Source: Bursaphelenchus xylophilus (lineage: Eukaryota > Nematoda > Chromadorea > Rhabditida > Aphelenchoididae). From it: a DNA stretch of 64,000 bases. Position numbers and translations under genes: made by a program. Of the stretch, positions 27,501-39,883 are shown piece after piece. The number at the start of each line of letters is the position of its first letter. Position 1 is the stretch's first letter. The DNA lies in NCBI GenBank assembly GCA_904066235.2, contig CAJFCV020000004.1, forward strand, positions 4,588,001 to 4,652,000, read 5' to 3'. The notes below the pieces were generated by a model, which worked only from the letters and a program-made list of their open reading frames with translations, was not told the DNA's origin and made no database searches.

Positions 27501-29188
27501 CTAATACGCTTTTCTGGCCAAGTTTTTACCTTCGTTTTCGTATTGGGCCTTGGTCCGAACAATCTTGCGGAACGTGTCCAATGTGGCCAGGATGGAGCCG
27601 CCGGTCCAGGTGGAGTGGATTCGTTCTTGAGGGGCGGAGATGCGGACCTTGAGATCGGCGGGAATATGTTTTCGGACCTCGTGGAGAACACGTTCGCCGA
27701 AGCCGGGAAACAGAGTGGACCCGCCTGACAGCAGGATGTTATTGTACAATTCTTTTCGCAATTCTGTGTCCGACATCTGCAAAGGACACAAGTAATTTTT
27801 TCGACTTTTTCTATCGTACCCCCCTCATGTTTACTCTGTAATGACCCGCTTTTCTCTCCGAAAACATCACAAAAGACGCGTCTATACAAAAGAAGATCCC
27901 TCCAAACAAAGGAACGAAAAAAAAGATATTAACCGGGATCAGACAAAAAAACCATATTACCTTATACGTGACAATGGATCAAAAAGGCCGGGAACTTACG
28001 CTGATTGAATTGTTTATACATTGGGCTAGTCCGCAGTACTCTAGTCCAATAATCTCCGGCCGGAACAACACTTCTGGAGCCTGGAATCTGGCATTTCCAA
28101 CTCGAATTGTTTGTCCGTCCGCCATCGTATAAGATTTAACCTAAAAATTCAATAATCTACTCAAAACTTATTTAATCTTCGACTTGGTCAAAGTCAAATA
28201 CGACTCTGTTACACCTACCGGATCTTCCTTGGTGATGTTTGAGTGGTATGGGAGGACTTGGCAAATAGATTCTTTCATCTCTCGGACCAATTCAAATTCA
28301 TTGGATCGATGGAAAATATGGCCTTCCTTTCGCAGTAGAAGCTTCAGATAGTTTGTTACATCGCGTCCAGCGACATCAATCCGTTGGATTCTAAATAATT
28401 ATATTATTCGTAACATCCCATATTATCATTGGCCACAAATATAGCACAACGTACGCTGGCTCAATGGCAAATCCTTCGTAAACCGGTACTGAATGTGTCA
28501 CACCGTCTCCCGAGTCTAGGACAACTCCAGTTGTTCGTCCAGCAGCATATAAACTTAGAACGGCCTGCATCTGTACGTGAATGGAAGGGACTCCAAAGGT
28601 CTCAAAGAAGATCTCCATTGCCTTCTCTCTATTTTGCAGAGGATTCAGAGGAGCCTCTGATAGAAGTACCGGATGGTCAGCGGAATTACACTAAAAAATA
28701 AATAACGGCATGAGGTTTAACTTACATTTAATTGCTCGGGGGAATACGCAAACTCCCATATTTGCTGCATAGCATTCCAATCTGTAACTATACCGTGCTC
28801 CATAGGATATCTAAGAGCCAACAGGCCTCTGTACTTCTGCGCATCAGATCCTGAAAAAAGATTTTGTAAGATTTACACCATGGATAACATTGAAATGTAG
28901 AATAAAACCATAATGAAAGATTTCTGGAGCTAATAGTGATACAGTCTCAATACATATTTGGAACAGAAGACTTTATACCTAAAAACGCAAAAAAAAATAA
29001 AATAAAGTGTACTTACCGACCAAGCTATCCTTAACGATACCTCCAGCCATGACCCGCGAATGTTTCACAACCCCCACATAATTCGGGAACACTACTCGAG
29101 GTCCATCCTCACCCGCAAAGCCGGCCTTGATTGAGCCCGAGCCATTGTCGATGACCACTGGCTGATTTGGCAGGATAACACTAGCCAT
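27501..29188 (-). CDS. arp-1: Actin-related protein 1 (centractin), dynactin filament subunit
   Basis: Six exons (29017..29188, 28726..28850, 28455..28690, 28219..28390, 28000..28140, 27501..27776) give 373 aa (human ARP1 is 376). ARP1 forms the short filament of dynactin, which links dynein to cargo. The N-terminus [20 protein letters not shown] contains the actin-fold phosphate loop and the NQPVV feature of ARP1. Further blocks are [106 protein letters not shown] and [22 protein letters not shown]. All junction phases fit. The third foldback element is inserted about 400 bp upstream of the start. Confidence 0.95.
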
Positions 29189-29960
29189 TTTGAGCTAAAA
29201 TAATATAACTTAGATGGCATCGCGGTTGAAAGGTTAGAACGCAACTCTCAAAAATGCGAATATAATAGATGAATTATCATGCCAGAACGGATTTAAAAAA
29301 TAAAAAAAGTTCCTTTTCCTCTTCCCAAAAGAAGCCCTCAATGTTATAAATCTCGGACGTTTTTGATGTCAAAGACATCAATGATGCTACATAAAAGCGG
29401 ATAGAGCATTTCAAAACAAAACGAACACCAAGCCGGCCCATTGGAAGCAATTTTGGGCCGAGCAAAAAACCCAGAAAAAATTTTGTTTTTTCATTCCGAG
29501 TTGCAACGGAATGCCAAGATTCAATTTCCGCGCGAAACTTTTTGATTACAAAACTGGTATCTTTACTAATATGACACGTTCGGTCCAAGCCACGGTTGAG
29601 ATGGTCTCCCGAGCTGCGCCCGCGATTTTGAATTCGCCGGCGACATGTTATACGAAAGAATATCAAATTTCGTAATAATAGCCTCAGGGCTCTAATATTG
29701 TAGGCACAAAATATTATTTTCACGTAGACCTGATATACCAAGCACCAAGTTTCTATCGTTGTCGATCTTCGAGTTTTGCTAAATATAAGGTTTTGCCTTG
29801 TTTTGAGCCTGTTTTTGTACCCATTTTTGGACCCCTTTTTGGCATGTAGTGGTAAAAGTAAGACAGTTGCTCCAAATATCGTTCTCTGTAATTCAAGATA
29901 CATGTGTTGTTGAACGTTTTTAGGTCTAGTTAGACCTCAATGATATGCCTCCTTTGAGAA

Positions 29961-30490
29961 ACGTTGGCGACAATGACGTCAATTTTGGGCTTAATTTTGA
30001 TGATTTTTGCATATATCTGCCTATATCTTTTTTCAAACGTTTTTTATTGACAAAATCGTCCTCTGTAATTGTAGACAAGAGGCTTGTCAATGTGTAGGAA
30101 CTTGCCTTATAATTCAGGGACCAATAGTTTTTTCGAAACGTTGGCGACAATGACGTCTACTTTTGGCTAAATTTTGATGATTTTTACGTATTTCTCCCTA
30201 GACCTTTTTTTAAACGCCTTGTACCGACGAAATCGTCTTCTGCAATTGTAGACAAGACTCTTGTCAATGTGTAGAAACTTCTCTTATAATTCAGGGACCA
30301 ATAGTTTTTTCGAAACGTTGGTGTGAATGACTTCAACTTTTGGGCTTAATTTTATTGATTTTTTGCATATTTCTGCCTCCCTCTTTTTCAAAAATGCTTG
30401 ATCCATTAAATTATTATCTGTAATTGTAGAAAAAGGCCCTCTCACCAAACGCATCGACGAATTTGATGAGAACGCAAAAACAAAATCTGG
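29961..30490. repeat. 177-bp tandem repeat, three copies
   Basis: The marker ACGTTGG recurs at 29961, 30138 and 30315, a period of exactly 177 bp. Each unit contains GACAATGACGTC or a decayed form, a TTTTGATGATTTTT block, and AATTGTAGA(C/A)AA. Copies diverge progressively toward the centre. The right arm has two inverted copies (about 31165-31440). Confidence 0.8.
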
Positions 30491-31047
30491 AACAAGACTA
30501 TCAGAATTGTCGAAAGTTGTCCAAAACTGCATCCAAGTCTTAAAAACACTCCGAGATATTCAAAATTATACGCAGGCCAGGAAATTTTCAGCGGAAGAGG
30601 TCGAACAATTCAAAAGGCTTATTAAGACATTAACCGAACAGCTAAAGCAAAATTTTTCTAACGAAAAACCCGGCCACAAATTCCACCAGACAATCATCCA
30701 CATGGTTGACTTTATGAACAGACACAACACTGTTAATTTCTTTACAGAGCAGTCAATAGAGAGCACCCATGCAATGGTGAATAGGGATATGCTGAGAATT
30801 AAAACCAGTGATAGGAGTAAGATTGTAAGTCGAACAGAAAAGGTTACGCTGAAAATAGAACAGGTATTAGTATGGGGGATATTCATTCACAATACTTATT
30901 GATAAAGAAATTGCTATTAAAACCCACGCTTTACAGGCGGACAGCTTACTGCGATGGGCTCACGAAAGGACGGTGCTGTACGACGAATTTGGGCTTGACA
31001 CAAGCCAAATTGATGAAGACATTGATGGAGAAGATGACACGGAATGA
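30430..31047 (+). pseudogene. 3' exons of a transposase-like gene
   Basis: An exon beginning after a TTGTAG acceptor near 30429 runs to 30863 and continues, across a GTATTA...TTACAG intron, from 30937 to the stop at 31047. The protein has SKVVQNCIQVLKTLRDIQNY, KPGHKFHQTIIHMVDFMNRH, FFTEQSIESTHAMVNRDM and ends ADSLLRWAHERTVLYDEFG followed by an acidic tail. The K-x-x-H ... H-x-V-x-F-M ... E-Q-x-I-E-S-x-H pattern is one I associate with repeated nematode transposon proteins. No upstream catalytic region is present within the element, so this is probably a 3' remnant rather than an active transposase. Confidence 0.5.
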
Positions 31048-32132
31048 CTCTTTGAATGCCAAATCCATTTCGAAATCCTTTCAGAAATTATATTTTTCCA
31101 TTCTAATTTTCGTAATATCCAAAAACAATTTGTTTCGAACATGTTTGAAAAAGTGGGTGGCAGAAATATGCAAAAATCATCAAAATTTAGCCAAAAGTAG
31201 ACGTCATTGTCGCCAACGTTTCGAAAAAACTGTTGGTCTCTGAATTATAAGACAAGTTCCTACACATTGACAAGCCTCCTGTCTACAATTACAGAGGACG
31301 ATTTTGTCGATAAAAGGCGTTTGAAAAAAGATATAGGCAGATATACGCAAAAATCATCAAAATTTAGCCCAAAATTGACGTCATTGTCGCCAACGTTTCT
31401 CAAAGGAGGCATATCATTGAGGTCTAACTAGACCTAAAAACGTTCAACAACACATGTATCTTGAATTACAGAGAACGATATTTGGAGCAACTGTCTTACT
31501 TTTACCACTACATGCCAAAAAGGGGTCCAAAAATGGGTACAAAAACAGGCTCAAAACAAGGCAAAACCTTATATTTAGCAAAACTCGAAGATCGACAACG
31601 ATAGAAACTTGGTGCTTGGTATATCAGGTCTACGTGAAAATAATATTTTGTGCCTACAATATTAGAGCCCTGAGGCAATTATTACGAAATTTGATATTCT
31701 TTCGTATAACATGTCGCCGGCGAATTCAAAATCGCGGGCGCAGCTCGTGAGACCATCTCAACCGTGGCTTTTCTTCTATTTGGACCGGACGTGATGACAA
31801 AGTAAAGCGGTTAAAATGACATTAAGAAACGCATATACGATCAATGCTCACTTACATTTTTCACTTATGTTACACATAACAAATTGAAGATCCTTTTTTT
31901 GGTTATATGTGGCTAATTTCAATGCGCTGAAACTTAGATTTTGTTAACTTTGAGATTTTGAATGCCTGAACTTGGACTTCACTTTCAAAATTGGTCGAAT
32001 TTTGCGGATCCTAGCAGTTACATTATTTGATGCTGTCGTTAGAGTCTCTCACAGACTGAATGTTGTCAATAACACCAAAACCCCCGCTTTTTCTTTCATA
32101 CCTTCAACATATAACGTTCATTGAGTTGAAAA

Positions 32133-32960
32133 TGGGGTAACTAGCGTTTTCTTTTTCTCTAACGCCTCTCATTTTACGGTGCTATTTTTTATCAGGAGAA
32201 TTTGCACTGGGGTAACGTTCATTTCTTTTTCTCTGGCGTTTCTGCATTTTAAACACCCTCTCGCTTTCAGAAACTCCGACACTTCTACCCTAAGTTCTCG
32301 CTTTTATCAGGCCGAACCCGAAGGCTCGGCCATTCAAAAATTAGGCCACAACAGCCAGCCACGGCAGCTGCCCCTGAACTGGCGGCTTCCAGTTGCAGCA
32401 TCCTCGAAACGCCCGGTAGGCAGCCCGGACGCCCTCCGACAACAACTGGACGTCTCCACGGCACCCAATACACGATTTCCAAGATACTTCGTCGAGGGAG
32501 AACGGCACCCTTCAGGGGTAGACAATCGGCGGCCGGCATCTCGCAGATAATGGTGAACGTCGGCCGGTATGTAGGCACTGGGTGGTTCAACGGCTCCCAA
32601 TAAACGATTTCCAAGTAACTTCGTCGGTAGTCTGGTTCCATGGGTCCAGGGTGAGTTTCGTCGAGGGTGGCCGGGTCACTTGGGTCCGTCGGGGGCAGGC
32701 GGTCTTTGGGTCCAGGTTCCACGGGTCTTCCGTCTTCCGATGTTGTTGTGGCCAGGACTTCACAAGGAAGCCGACGAAAGAAGAATTTCCACACTATATC
32801 CGCATTTTCGCCGTATTAGTTTGACTGGGGTAACTCGCGATTCCGTTTTCTCTGACGATCTCTCATTTGCCGTGGTCCCTATAAAATCGGAGGATTTCGA
32901 CTGGGGTAACTTTGATTTTCTTTTTCTCTGACTACCTCTCATTTTGCGTGCTCTCTCTCA
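32133..32960. repeat. Four dispersed GGGGTAAC/CTCTCATTTT repeat units
   Basis: Units of about 45-75 bp near 32133, 32207, 32825 and 32900 share GGGGTAAC, a T-rich run ending in TTCTCT, then a CTCTCATTTT-like block. Two lie on each side of the GC-rich patch, all in the same orientation. Confidence 0.55.
32285..32794 (-). CDS. Hypothetical 169-aa frame with duplicated RRS-LEIVYW motif
   Basis: An uninterrupted minus-strand frame in a GC-rich patch. It contains RRSYLEIVYWEPLNHP and, about 47 residues later, RRSILEIVYWVPWRRP, reflecting a DNA duplication of about 35 bp spaced 131 bp apart. It has no recognised domain, no clear splice context and no operon partner. It may be a chance frame in GC-rich repeat DNA; I list it because the frame stays open across both copies. 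Confidence 0.2.
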   Translation of the reverse strand: MWKFFFRRLPCEVLATTTSEDGRPVEPGPKDRLPPTDPSDPATLDETHPGPMEPDYRRSYLEIVYWEPLNHPVPTYRPTFTIICEMPAADCLPLKGAVLPRRSILEIVYWVPWRRPVVVGGRPGCLPGVSRMLQLEAASSGAAAVAGCCGLIFEWPSLRVRPDKSENLG

Positions 32961-34302
32961 TGAAAAAAAAGAAAAGAAAATTCCGTTTGTTAACGAAAAT
33001 TTTATCAGGGCAAATTTATTCTAAAAATTTCAAGTCGCAACCAACCACCTACTTACAACATGTGCGAATATTGTATGCAAATACGCAAGCAATAATATAA
33101 CTGCACTTTATTTTTTTCAGCCGAAATTGGAGATGGCCACACTACCAAGCCGACTTTCACCATAGGTATGGATGGTTCTCCCGCTGTGCTTTTTATGAAA
33201 CGTTTATTTTTGTGTCTTGGTGCAAATAAAGTTGATTGGTCTGATTTTTGGAAGCTGCCTTTGAACTCTGCTGAATCCTTTCCCCCAACCTTCCCACTTC
33301 TGTCGCTGATTGTGTTGCCCATTATAAGACCCGGATCCCTGATCAAAGCACCCTGCTCCATTGCCTCGGGCGAAAGCAAATAAATTGCGCGAAGATAAAT
33401 AAAGAAAATCGGTTTAGCACCTTCTCGGTTCAGTTAGCGGTTCAAGGTTCCGGTTTGAGACGCCGGAACGAACGGCAGAATAAAAAAGATCGGAATTGAT
33501 AAGGAGAACATTGAAGAAATGCCGGGAACGGTCGGGAATGGGCGATACTTCATGTGAATCTGTTACATTTTAGGAAGTTAGTATTATAGTCAAAATTTAA
33601 AGTTTTGTGAAAAAGAATAAAAGTTTTTTTACTTTTTGTTGAATAGATGAATTTTTAAAACTTTCCTTATTTTTTGTTTCTTACTCGTTGCGTAATGTAT
33701 CCACTACCGTAAATGACGAAGAATAGGGGCCCTCAGAGATTTGCAAGAGTTTCAGATCATAATCTAGCTGGTTTCATCTCCAAGTTCACTATTTAAGTCA
33801 TCCACCTGCCTACTACAATATAGATGAAATCTTCCCTCATCCTTTATTCTAATATAGTTTGCTGTAAGATACCAGAATCTCCTCTAGGCTCCTTCCGGTG
33901 TCCATTTTTGACGTCGTATACGGTCATTTTTGATATTATTTACGTGGTCATCGTGGATAATACAATTTGATGGATGGGGCGTCATCGACGAAAAGGAAAG
34001 GGCCCATTCATTCAATTCGAAGCATTTCGATTAACTACCAGTTTTTTCGGTGACTTTTTGCCTCCGCCCTCAATTGCGCAAGTGATAAACATCCATTACC
34101 TGACTTTCGATGCACCGCCCTTGGGCTGCGGCGACATAAATAAGCACAGTAAAAGTGGTCAAAGAGTAAAGATAACTCGTTCTTATCTTTTATTGTATTG
34201 TAACAGGATACGTGCGGGTATAAATACGAAATCAGGTCGATCGTGATATTGTACTGGATAATTGGTGACAAAAATCGTTTACGTTTATTTACAGAAGCCA
34301 TC

Positions 34303-35082
34303 ATGTTAACCGTTTGTGTGATATTGGTAGTCTCTATGATCGCTGAAGTGGTGTCAAGGCCAGAACTTTACCATTGGCGTAAGTCTATTACTGAATTTGG
34401 GTCAAACTTTTGTGATGCACTTGATGATACTTATAGTAATCATAAAAGTTTAGAAAGAAGGTCGATGGATTGCGCGTGGGTAGATTACAGTAGCCCAATT
34501 ACTCAGTGTGCCTTGAGGGGATCGGATTGGCATTTCTCGGACTTTGGACAGGATTGCTTTGAGGCCTTCGATCCGGCCAGTAAAGTAAGTGAAGCCGCTT
34601 TGTTGCTGTTATAGTAACCTCAGAGTAATGTGCTAACTATGATGAAAGATGGGCTAGGGCAATGAGAAATCATTTCAAGGCTGCAGAAAAATTTTTAGCT
34701 CTCGCTTTACAAAAATTAATGGATTATAACCATTTGAACCTCAAAAAGTGCCGCTTTTGTTGTAATCCGCCAATAACTGGGCGGAAACTAGATGCCCCCC
34801 AAATTAAAAAAACAAAAAAATTATTTGCAGACGATCCAAAATCTCTGCCCATTGAACTGCCAGAAGACGGATGAAGCCGTAATCCTTGGGAAAATCCCCT
34901 CCAACAGTCATAAATGTGCGCAGCACTTTAATTATGGCCTCCGGAAACATAATGACGATGTTGTTTTATGGAGATCGGGTGTTTGTTTGAATGAAACCCT
35001 CAGATTCGAGGTCCGATGTGGATTCCCGTTCTCTCAACGGGACTTTGTATCAGCCAAAGGTCTGCTTTCCTCGGTTTTGTAA
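34303..35082 (+). CDS. Small secreted cysteine-rich protein
   Basis: Two exons (34303..34584, 34831..35082) joined in phase 0 give 177 aa. A TTTACAG acceptor lies just before the ATG. The N-terminus MLTVCVILVVSMIAEVVS is a good signal peptide. The mature part has nine cysteines, spread over both exons (for example SNFCDALDD, DCAWVDYSS, DFGQDCFEAF, NLCPLNCQKT, SHKCAQHFNYGLRKH, SGVCLNETLRFEVRCGF), consistent with an extracellular disulfide-bonded protein. One possible N-glycosylation site (NET). I recognise no family; the function is unknown. Confidence 0.6.
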
Positions 35083-38000
35083 TTTATTCGGGTCCTCTAA
35101 TTTATTCATTGTTGTAATTTATATGCAAATGTGGAGCTTTAAGAGAGAATAAATCTTTGCAAAATTTGGTTGGAGAAGTGGCTTCAAATGTGTAGTAAGT
35201 ATTGCAACAGGCCTTGTTGTTCAGGACAAATTGTCATCATTTTTTTCTCATCAACATCTTATGTTAAGACTAGCGCATAACTTCAACAAACCACAATAAC
35301 CTACTTGCAGCAGCCCTCCAAATTACTGCATCAACTTTCGGTTTCATCGGAAATTAGTCTCTTTCTCTTCCGCGGATATGTATTTGTTTGGAGCCCATTA
35401 AACCCTCGAAATGACCCCCCAATTTAAGCCCATTCAGTCTTGGAGAAGGGAGGGGGCTCTTATCGGAGTCCTCTTCGTCCTCGATAATCGCCTCCGACCA
35501 TCAGTTGCGATCGCTGTAAACAGCCATTAATTGACATTTCCCCTCCTGTTTTGACATTATTCTTATCGAAATGGATGGGAGATCGGGTCGGGATTCAATC
35601 GGAACAAAAAACATTGTTTAGAACGTTGTTACAAGCGACTTTACTTCACTATCTCTGTTTATTTATTTTTGCAACATTGGTTTTTTTGGTTTACAGGGAC
35701 GTAATTTAAAGTGCGACGCTCAGATTTTGATGAAACCTGGGACAAATTTGGAATATTGTTTTATGATTACATATATGCATCATTTCTAGACCGCGCTTTG
35801 CAGAAACGACCAAGATTTTTTATGTGACCGCCAAAGAAATGCCTAAATAACCTTCTCAGTGGCCTAGATGTTGCACTCAAAATGTAATATAGCTCTCTAA
35901 AAGCATGTTCAAGTTCCCTGATTTATTATTTGCACACATGTTTGTGGAGTGCATATGGGATTAGTAATCTGGCCAAAGGTCTCATGTATAATATACGACA
36001 AGTTGACCCGTCATTTCTTACTCTCCATTTTTCTTCCATTTCTTTCTTTGTTGTATTATTTCGGCGATTTACACCACCAAACTAACCCATTTGTCATGCT
36101 CTTTTCCGCATTTATTCGACTTAATTTTGCCTGAGGCAATGCCCTCCGGCCCAATTTTCCTCCTCATTTTATATGGGCCCGGAGGACTTTGTTTTTTAAA
36201 TTCCCTTACATTTCTCCATGTCAAAGTTGGGGCGCCGTCAAGCAGTAGGGCCGAGGGTTCGGCCGCTTTTACTGCGCGAAGGATGAAAGTAAGGGAGTGG
36301 GGCCTAATGGGAGAGATAAATAAAGTTTTGCTTGTCTCTGGCTTGAAATAACTTTTAAGCCAGAGCTTTTTACCATCGATTTACCCACAGAGAACGAGCC
36401 AGTGATACTCTATTATAATTGTCCCATTTTTATATTTTCTTTAAAATTTTGGAAGAAATGCCTTCTTTTTTAACTTTGAATTTATCATCCATGTTGTTTC
36501 CTTGACAACCCATTAGTGGCTCATCCTTTATTGTCATCCCCATTTTCTTCATTAGGTCTTCTGTTTTTACATTACTCCTTTTTGATACTTTCTTTTACCA
36601 ACTTTTGAGGAACTCGGGCCTTCACTCTGTCTAGAAACAGGCTTTACATCGATGACTTGACTTATTCTAGGCGTCGGTAAAGTTTTTTGATTCAATTTGA
36701 AGGAGCAGAGAGCTATTAGTAATACCTCAGTTCCAGATACTTTTGTAGAGAAAATAGTGATTTTTTCGATTTATTTGATAGGCCCGCTATTTCTTATCAA
36801 GTTTTTTCCGCTTTTTCTTACATTGTCTTTCGTTTGACACAATTTCCAATTTTTAAACCATCTGAGATCATTAATTCGACCCCATTTTACCTTATACACC
36901 GCTGTTTTCCTTACAATAGTCCCCCTTCTCCCCAAATATCTCGGTCCCTTTGTATGAACAACCAAATTTTGTCGTGTTAAGAACCAAAAAGCAGAGAAAC
37001 TTTTCTTCATATGGGGGTCTCCGTCGTCGCGTCAAGTGACTCTCATCAACGAACGACCCGAGACTTGTTCACTCCAACCTTTTATTGGGTAAATTTCGAT
37101 TCATTTTATTTCATTTTTCTTTTGTATCGCCGCATTAATGCCGCAGGGCATAATGAGCTTCACTGTGCGGGGAGGGATTTTAGTCGAATTTGAGGGTGAA
37201 GAGTGGAAAAACATTGCACTGTAGAGTGAAATGAGCTTGAATTATTTGTGGGAACGCTAGTATTTTTTAATTACTGGTAGAGTAAACAGCCCTTTCTTTT
37301 CGAAAATTTGACAAAAGTCGAAAATTTCCAATATTTTTTTACTGTTTTGCTAAAATTTAAAAAGGGAACCCGTGATAAAAATTTTCTTTTCAAAAACTTT
37401 TCTTTATCGATAAGGAAATGACAAAAAACGAAGTTGCCCTGTAAATCCGTTGTTTCTGCAAAACACGATTAAAAGTTTCTCCGAAAAATTAAAATTTTTT
37501 TTTTTATTTTTTCTGATTTTGAGTACGTTGTTTATGCAAGTTCCGCAGCCACCATCTATTACCTTCCATCATCTCTAAAACCCCTTATTTAGCGACCAAA
37601 ATGACGAACCCTATTTGAAATACTAGTTTTTTGCTAAAGCCAAATAAATCCCTTCGAATGATCTCACCTTACCTCCTCTCCCTCTCTTCTTCTGTAAAAA
37701 CAAACATTTTGTTTTCAGCCACTTGAAAGGGCTGTTGAGTTACTCCATAAAAAGTAATCCCTCTCATAATTGATGGGTGATCTGGGAGGCGTCGTTTGTC
37801 ATCATTAGATGATTTTTTTTCATCATCATTCACGGATTTTGTCATCATTAACCTAATTTTGGAGATGACTGGCGTTCTTCTTTTGATCATTTAATTTTAG
37901 TCACCCAAAACAGGAAACTTTTTTGTTTTTTTTTGGTTTGAAAAAATTGAAGTAAAATGAGTTTATGGTTATTTTGTAGGTTCTGTGGTATGAATCGCCC

Positions 38001-38242
38001 TTTTACCATGGTTAAGTCCATCATTTTTCTGATTATACTTTTAAATTGCCTCCCTTTTATCCGGCCCTGATCCCTTCATGCATGCTTGATCGCCCATTTT
38101 CATACCGATTTCACCATGTTTTCCAACATGTTCTTTTCGCTTTCCTTTTCAAAAAACGAGCTCATCTTCGGGATCGTTTTCACCGATAACATAAAAGCCG
38201 GTTCCTCTCCGCTTATTCTCCAAGAGTCAACTCTTTTCAGCC
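35083..38242. other. Long non-coding stretch
   Basis: About 3.2 kb in which I find no gene. It presumably includes upstream regulatory DNA of the warthog-like gene. Confidence 0.5.
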
Positions 38243-38918
38243 ATGCGTCTGAAACGTTGTATATTGTACTTAATGGGAGTGATGAGTGTTTCGGGCCATA
38301 CCTGCGGCGAGAACAAAATCCCGTTTGGGTTGGAGGTCTCGAGAGATGGACAGCCCGCCTTACTTTGCTCGAAGCCCGAGTGTTTTGAGAAGACGTATGC
38401 TGTAAGTGCAATATCTCTACAGTAATCGAGTTCGTTTTCATTTCACACAGTCGTATTTTAGGACTGCGATGAGCGAGCGTTCCGTCGGTCGTGCGAAAAG
38501 AAAAGCTGGGTGGGAGGGTTCGACAAATCATACGGAAAACATCAACCGTAGGTGTTATTGTTTCCCAAACAACTTCTTTCAGACTCTATCTTCAATGCTG
38601 CGAATTCGAGAACTTTGATAAGATCGCCGATCCCTTGTATCACAACGTCCGAGTGAGGCCAGGGGAGTTCTTTGAGGGCGAGGAAATCCAAGATAAAACC
38701 AGTGAGGATACTGTAGCTTTTGATGTAATCACAAACATGAGATTGGTCAGAGGTCCGGAGCAAAAGTAAGTTAATTAAAAACGCTATTCTTCGTCATCAA
38801 AATATTCGCTGACATTAAATCACCGTATTTTAGCATATCATTTGAAATCGATGTGGCCCGATTCCGATGTGCTGACATAATTCGACATAAAAAGTACAAA
38901 AACTGGTCGTGGCCATAG
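38243..38918 (+). CDS. Warthog (hedgehog-related) Wart-domain protein without Hog domain
   Basis: Four exons (38243..38401, 38462..38547, 38583..38765, 38834..38918) give 170 aa with all phases matching. After a signal peptide (CILYLMGVMSVSG) comes the Wart signature CGENKIPFGLEVSRDGQPAL, then CSKPECFEKTYA, the middle block SCEKKSWVGGFDKSYGK, YLQCCEFENF, a segment equivalent to the family G-Q-x-V-x-G-G-E-V region (GEFFEGEEI), and FDVITNMR. The chain ends in RFRCADIIRHKKY. No Hint/Hog domain follows, as in several short WRT proteins, so no autocleavage or sterol addition is expected. Warthog proteins are secreted nematode signals or cuticle components. CTTTTCAG two nt before the ATG is a candidate trans-splice site. 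Confidence 0.88.
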
Positions 38919-39170
38919 AAAAAAAGAGTCCAAGACATATGATCTCAACAATATCAAGGCATTTCGAGTCAATTTCGCATCATTTGACGGGTAATTTTCT
39001 GCTCAATCGAAGCAATTTTTATATGGAAAGAATAAACATATGACGTCATTGCCTCGAATGTTTTTATAGTAACTGTTTTAAACAGTAATCTGAGGAAAAA
39101 AACAAGAAAAAGAGCTGGCAATTTACTCAAATCCAAAGTGTAATACCAAACCAGTCAAGTGTCATATAAA

Positions 39171-39463
39171 TTAATCCTCAGACTTGGATTTCTTGCTCTT
39201 CTTTCCCTTCTTAGCCTTCTTCTTGGACTCCTTTGTCTTCTCGTCGTCGTCTTCAGAACCCACGGAACGAATGAACTTGAGGTGAATAATGACAATCGTC
39301 GGGATAGCTATCACCCAATACAAGACAATCACCGCGATGGCAGCTAAAAATACTATTCTTAGATGGCCTAACAATAAGACATTGAAAATCGTGGAAAAGA
39401 AATGTACTCGCCAAGACACGAAGGGCGCGTCACATCGAAGGGTTCTACCCTGGCGCTAAGCAT
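39171..39463 (-). CDS. Small single-pass membrane protein with Lys-rich tail
   Basis: Two exons (39412..39463, 39171..39343) give 74 aa if a GC donor is used (CTTG|GCGAGT ... TTTTTAG). The N-terminus MLSARVEPFDVTRPSCL is followed by one transmembrane helix (AAIAVIVLYWVIAIPTIVII) and a highly charged tail ending KKGKKSKKSKSED. Without this splice the upstream frame has no ATG before a stop, which favours the GC-AG intron. The family is unknown; the topology suggests a small ER or plasma membrane protein with a cytosolic basic tail. Confidence 0.55.
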
Positions 39464-39883
39464 CTTCTACTGCACACAATTGTAATATCTCGATGGAATG
39501 AACCGACCAGTCGAAAAAATAGCTACTTATTGAAATGGAAACTTCAGAAAGGACCTTTGAATTATTATTTCATTAAAACTTTCAAATCCAAAGTCTTTCT
39601 CTGACAAAGACCGTAATCTGTTGTAGTAGCTGGCTTAAAACAAGGTTGAAAAACATGAGCGATTAACTTCCGGCAGGGCTCATGCAGAACTAAAATTGAC
39701 TAGCTAAAAAATGTCCAAAATAATAACTAAAACTTTATCCTCCAACAAAACAAACGCGTAAAAATAACAGCTTATAACAGTTAGTAACAACAATAAACTC
39801 TAACAGCATACATAATATATACAACGCTAAAACATCAAAAAAATGAATAAATTGATCAATACTAACGTAGAACCTCACTTGCA

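Larger units (their letters stand above)
29587..31770. mobile_element. Foldback element with about 600-bp arms and transposase-like centre
   Basis: Outer ends AAGCCACGGTTGAGATGGTCTC and its complement start at 29587 and finish at 31770. The arms (29587 to about 30195 and about 31165 to 31770) are inverted copies with few mismatches. Their inner parts are made of a 177-bp tandem unit, three copies on the left and two on the right. The non-repeated centre carries plus-strand exons of a transposase-like protein. No obvious target duplication was seen. It lies in the upstream region of arp-1 on the opposite orientation. Confidence 0.85.
31771..34302. other. Gene-poor region with GC-rich patch and small repeats
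   Basis: No firmly supported gene. A GC-rich patch spans about 32285-32790, flanked by degenerate copies of a GGGGTAAC-containing unit. A minus-strand frame at 33053-33379 has no recognised motif or splice support. Confidence 0.5.

Noticed and set aside
29277..29903. 208-aa minus-strand frame in the left foldback arm
   Set aside because: The same frame is mirrored in the right arm and is cut off at the arm boundary; it crosses into non-repeated DNA without any motif.
33053..33379. Minus-strand 108-aa frame
   Set aside because: No motif, no signal peptide and no good splice or start context; left unannotated.
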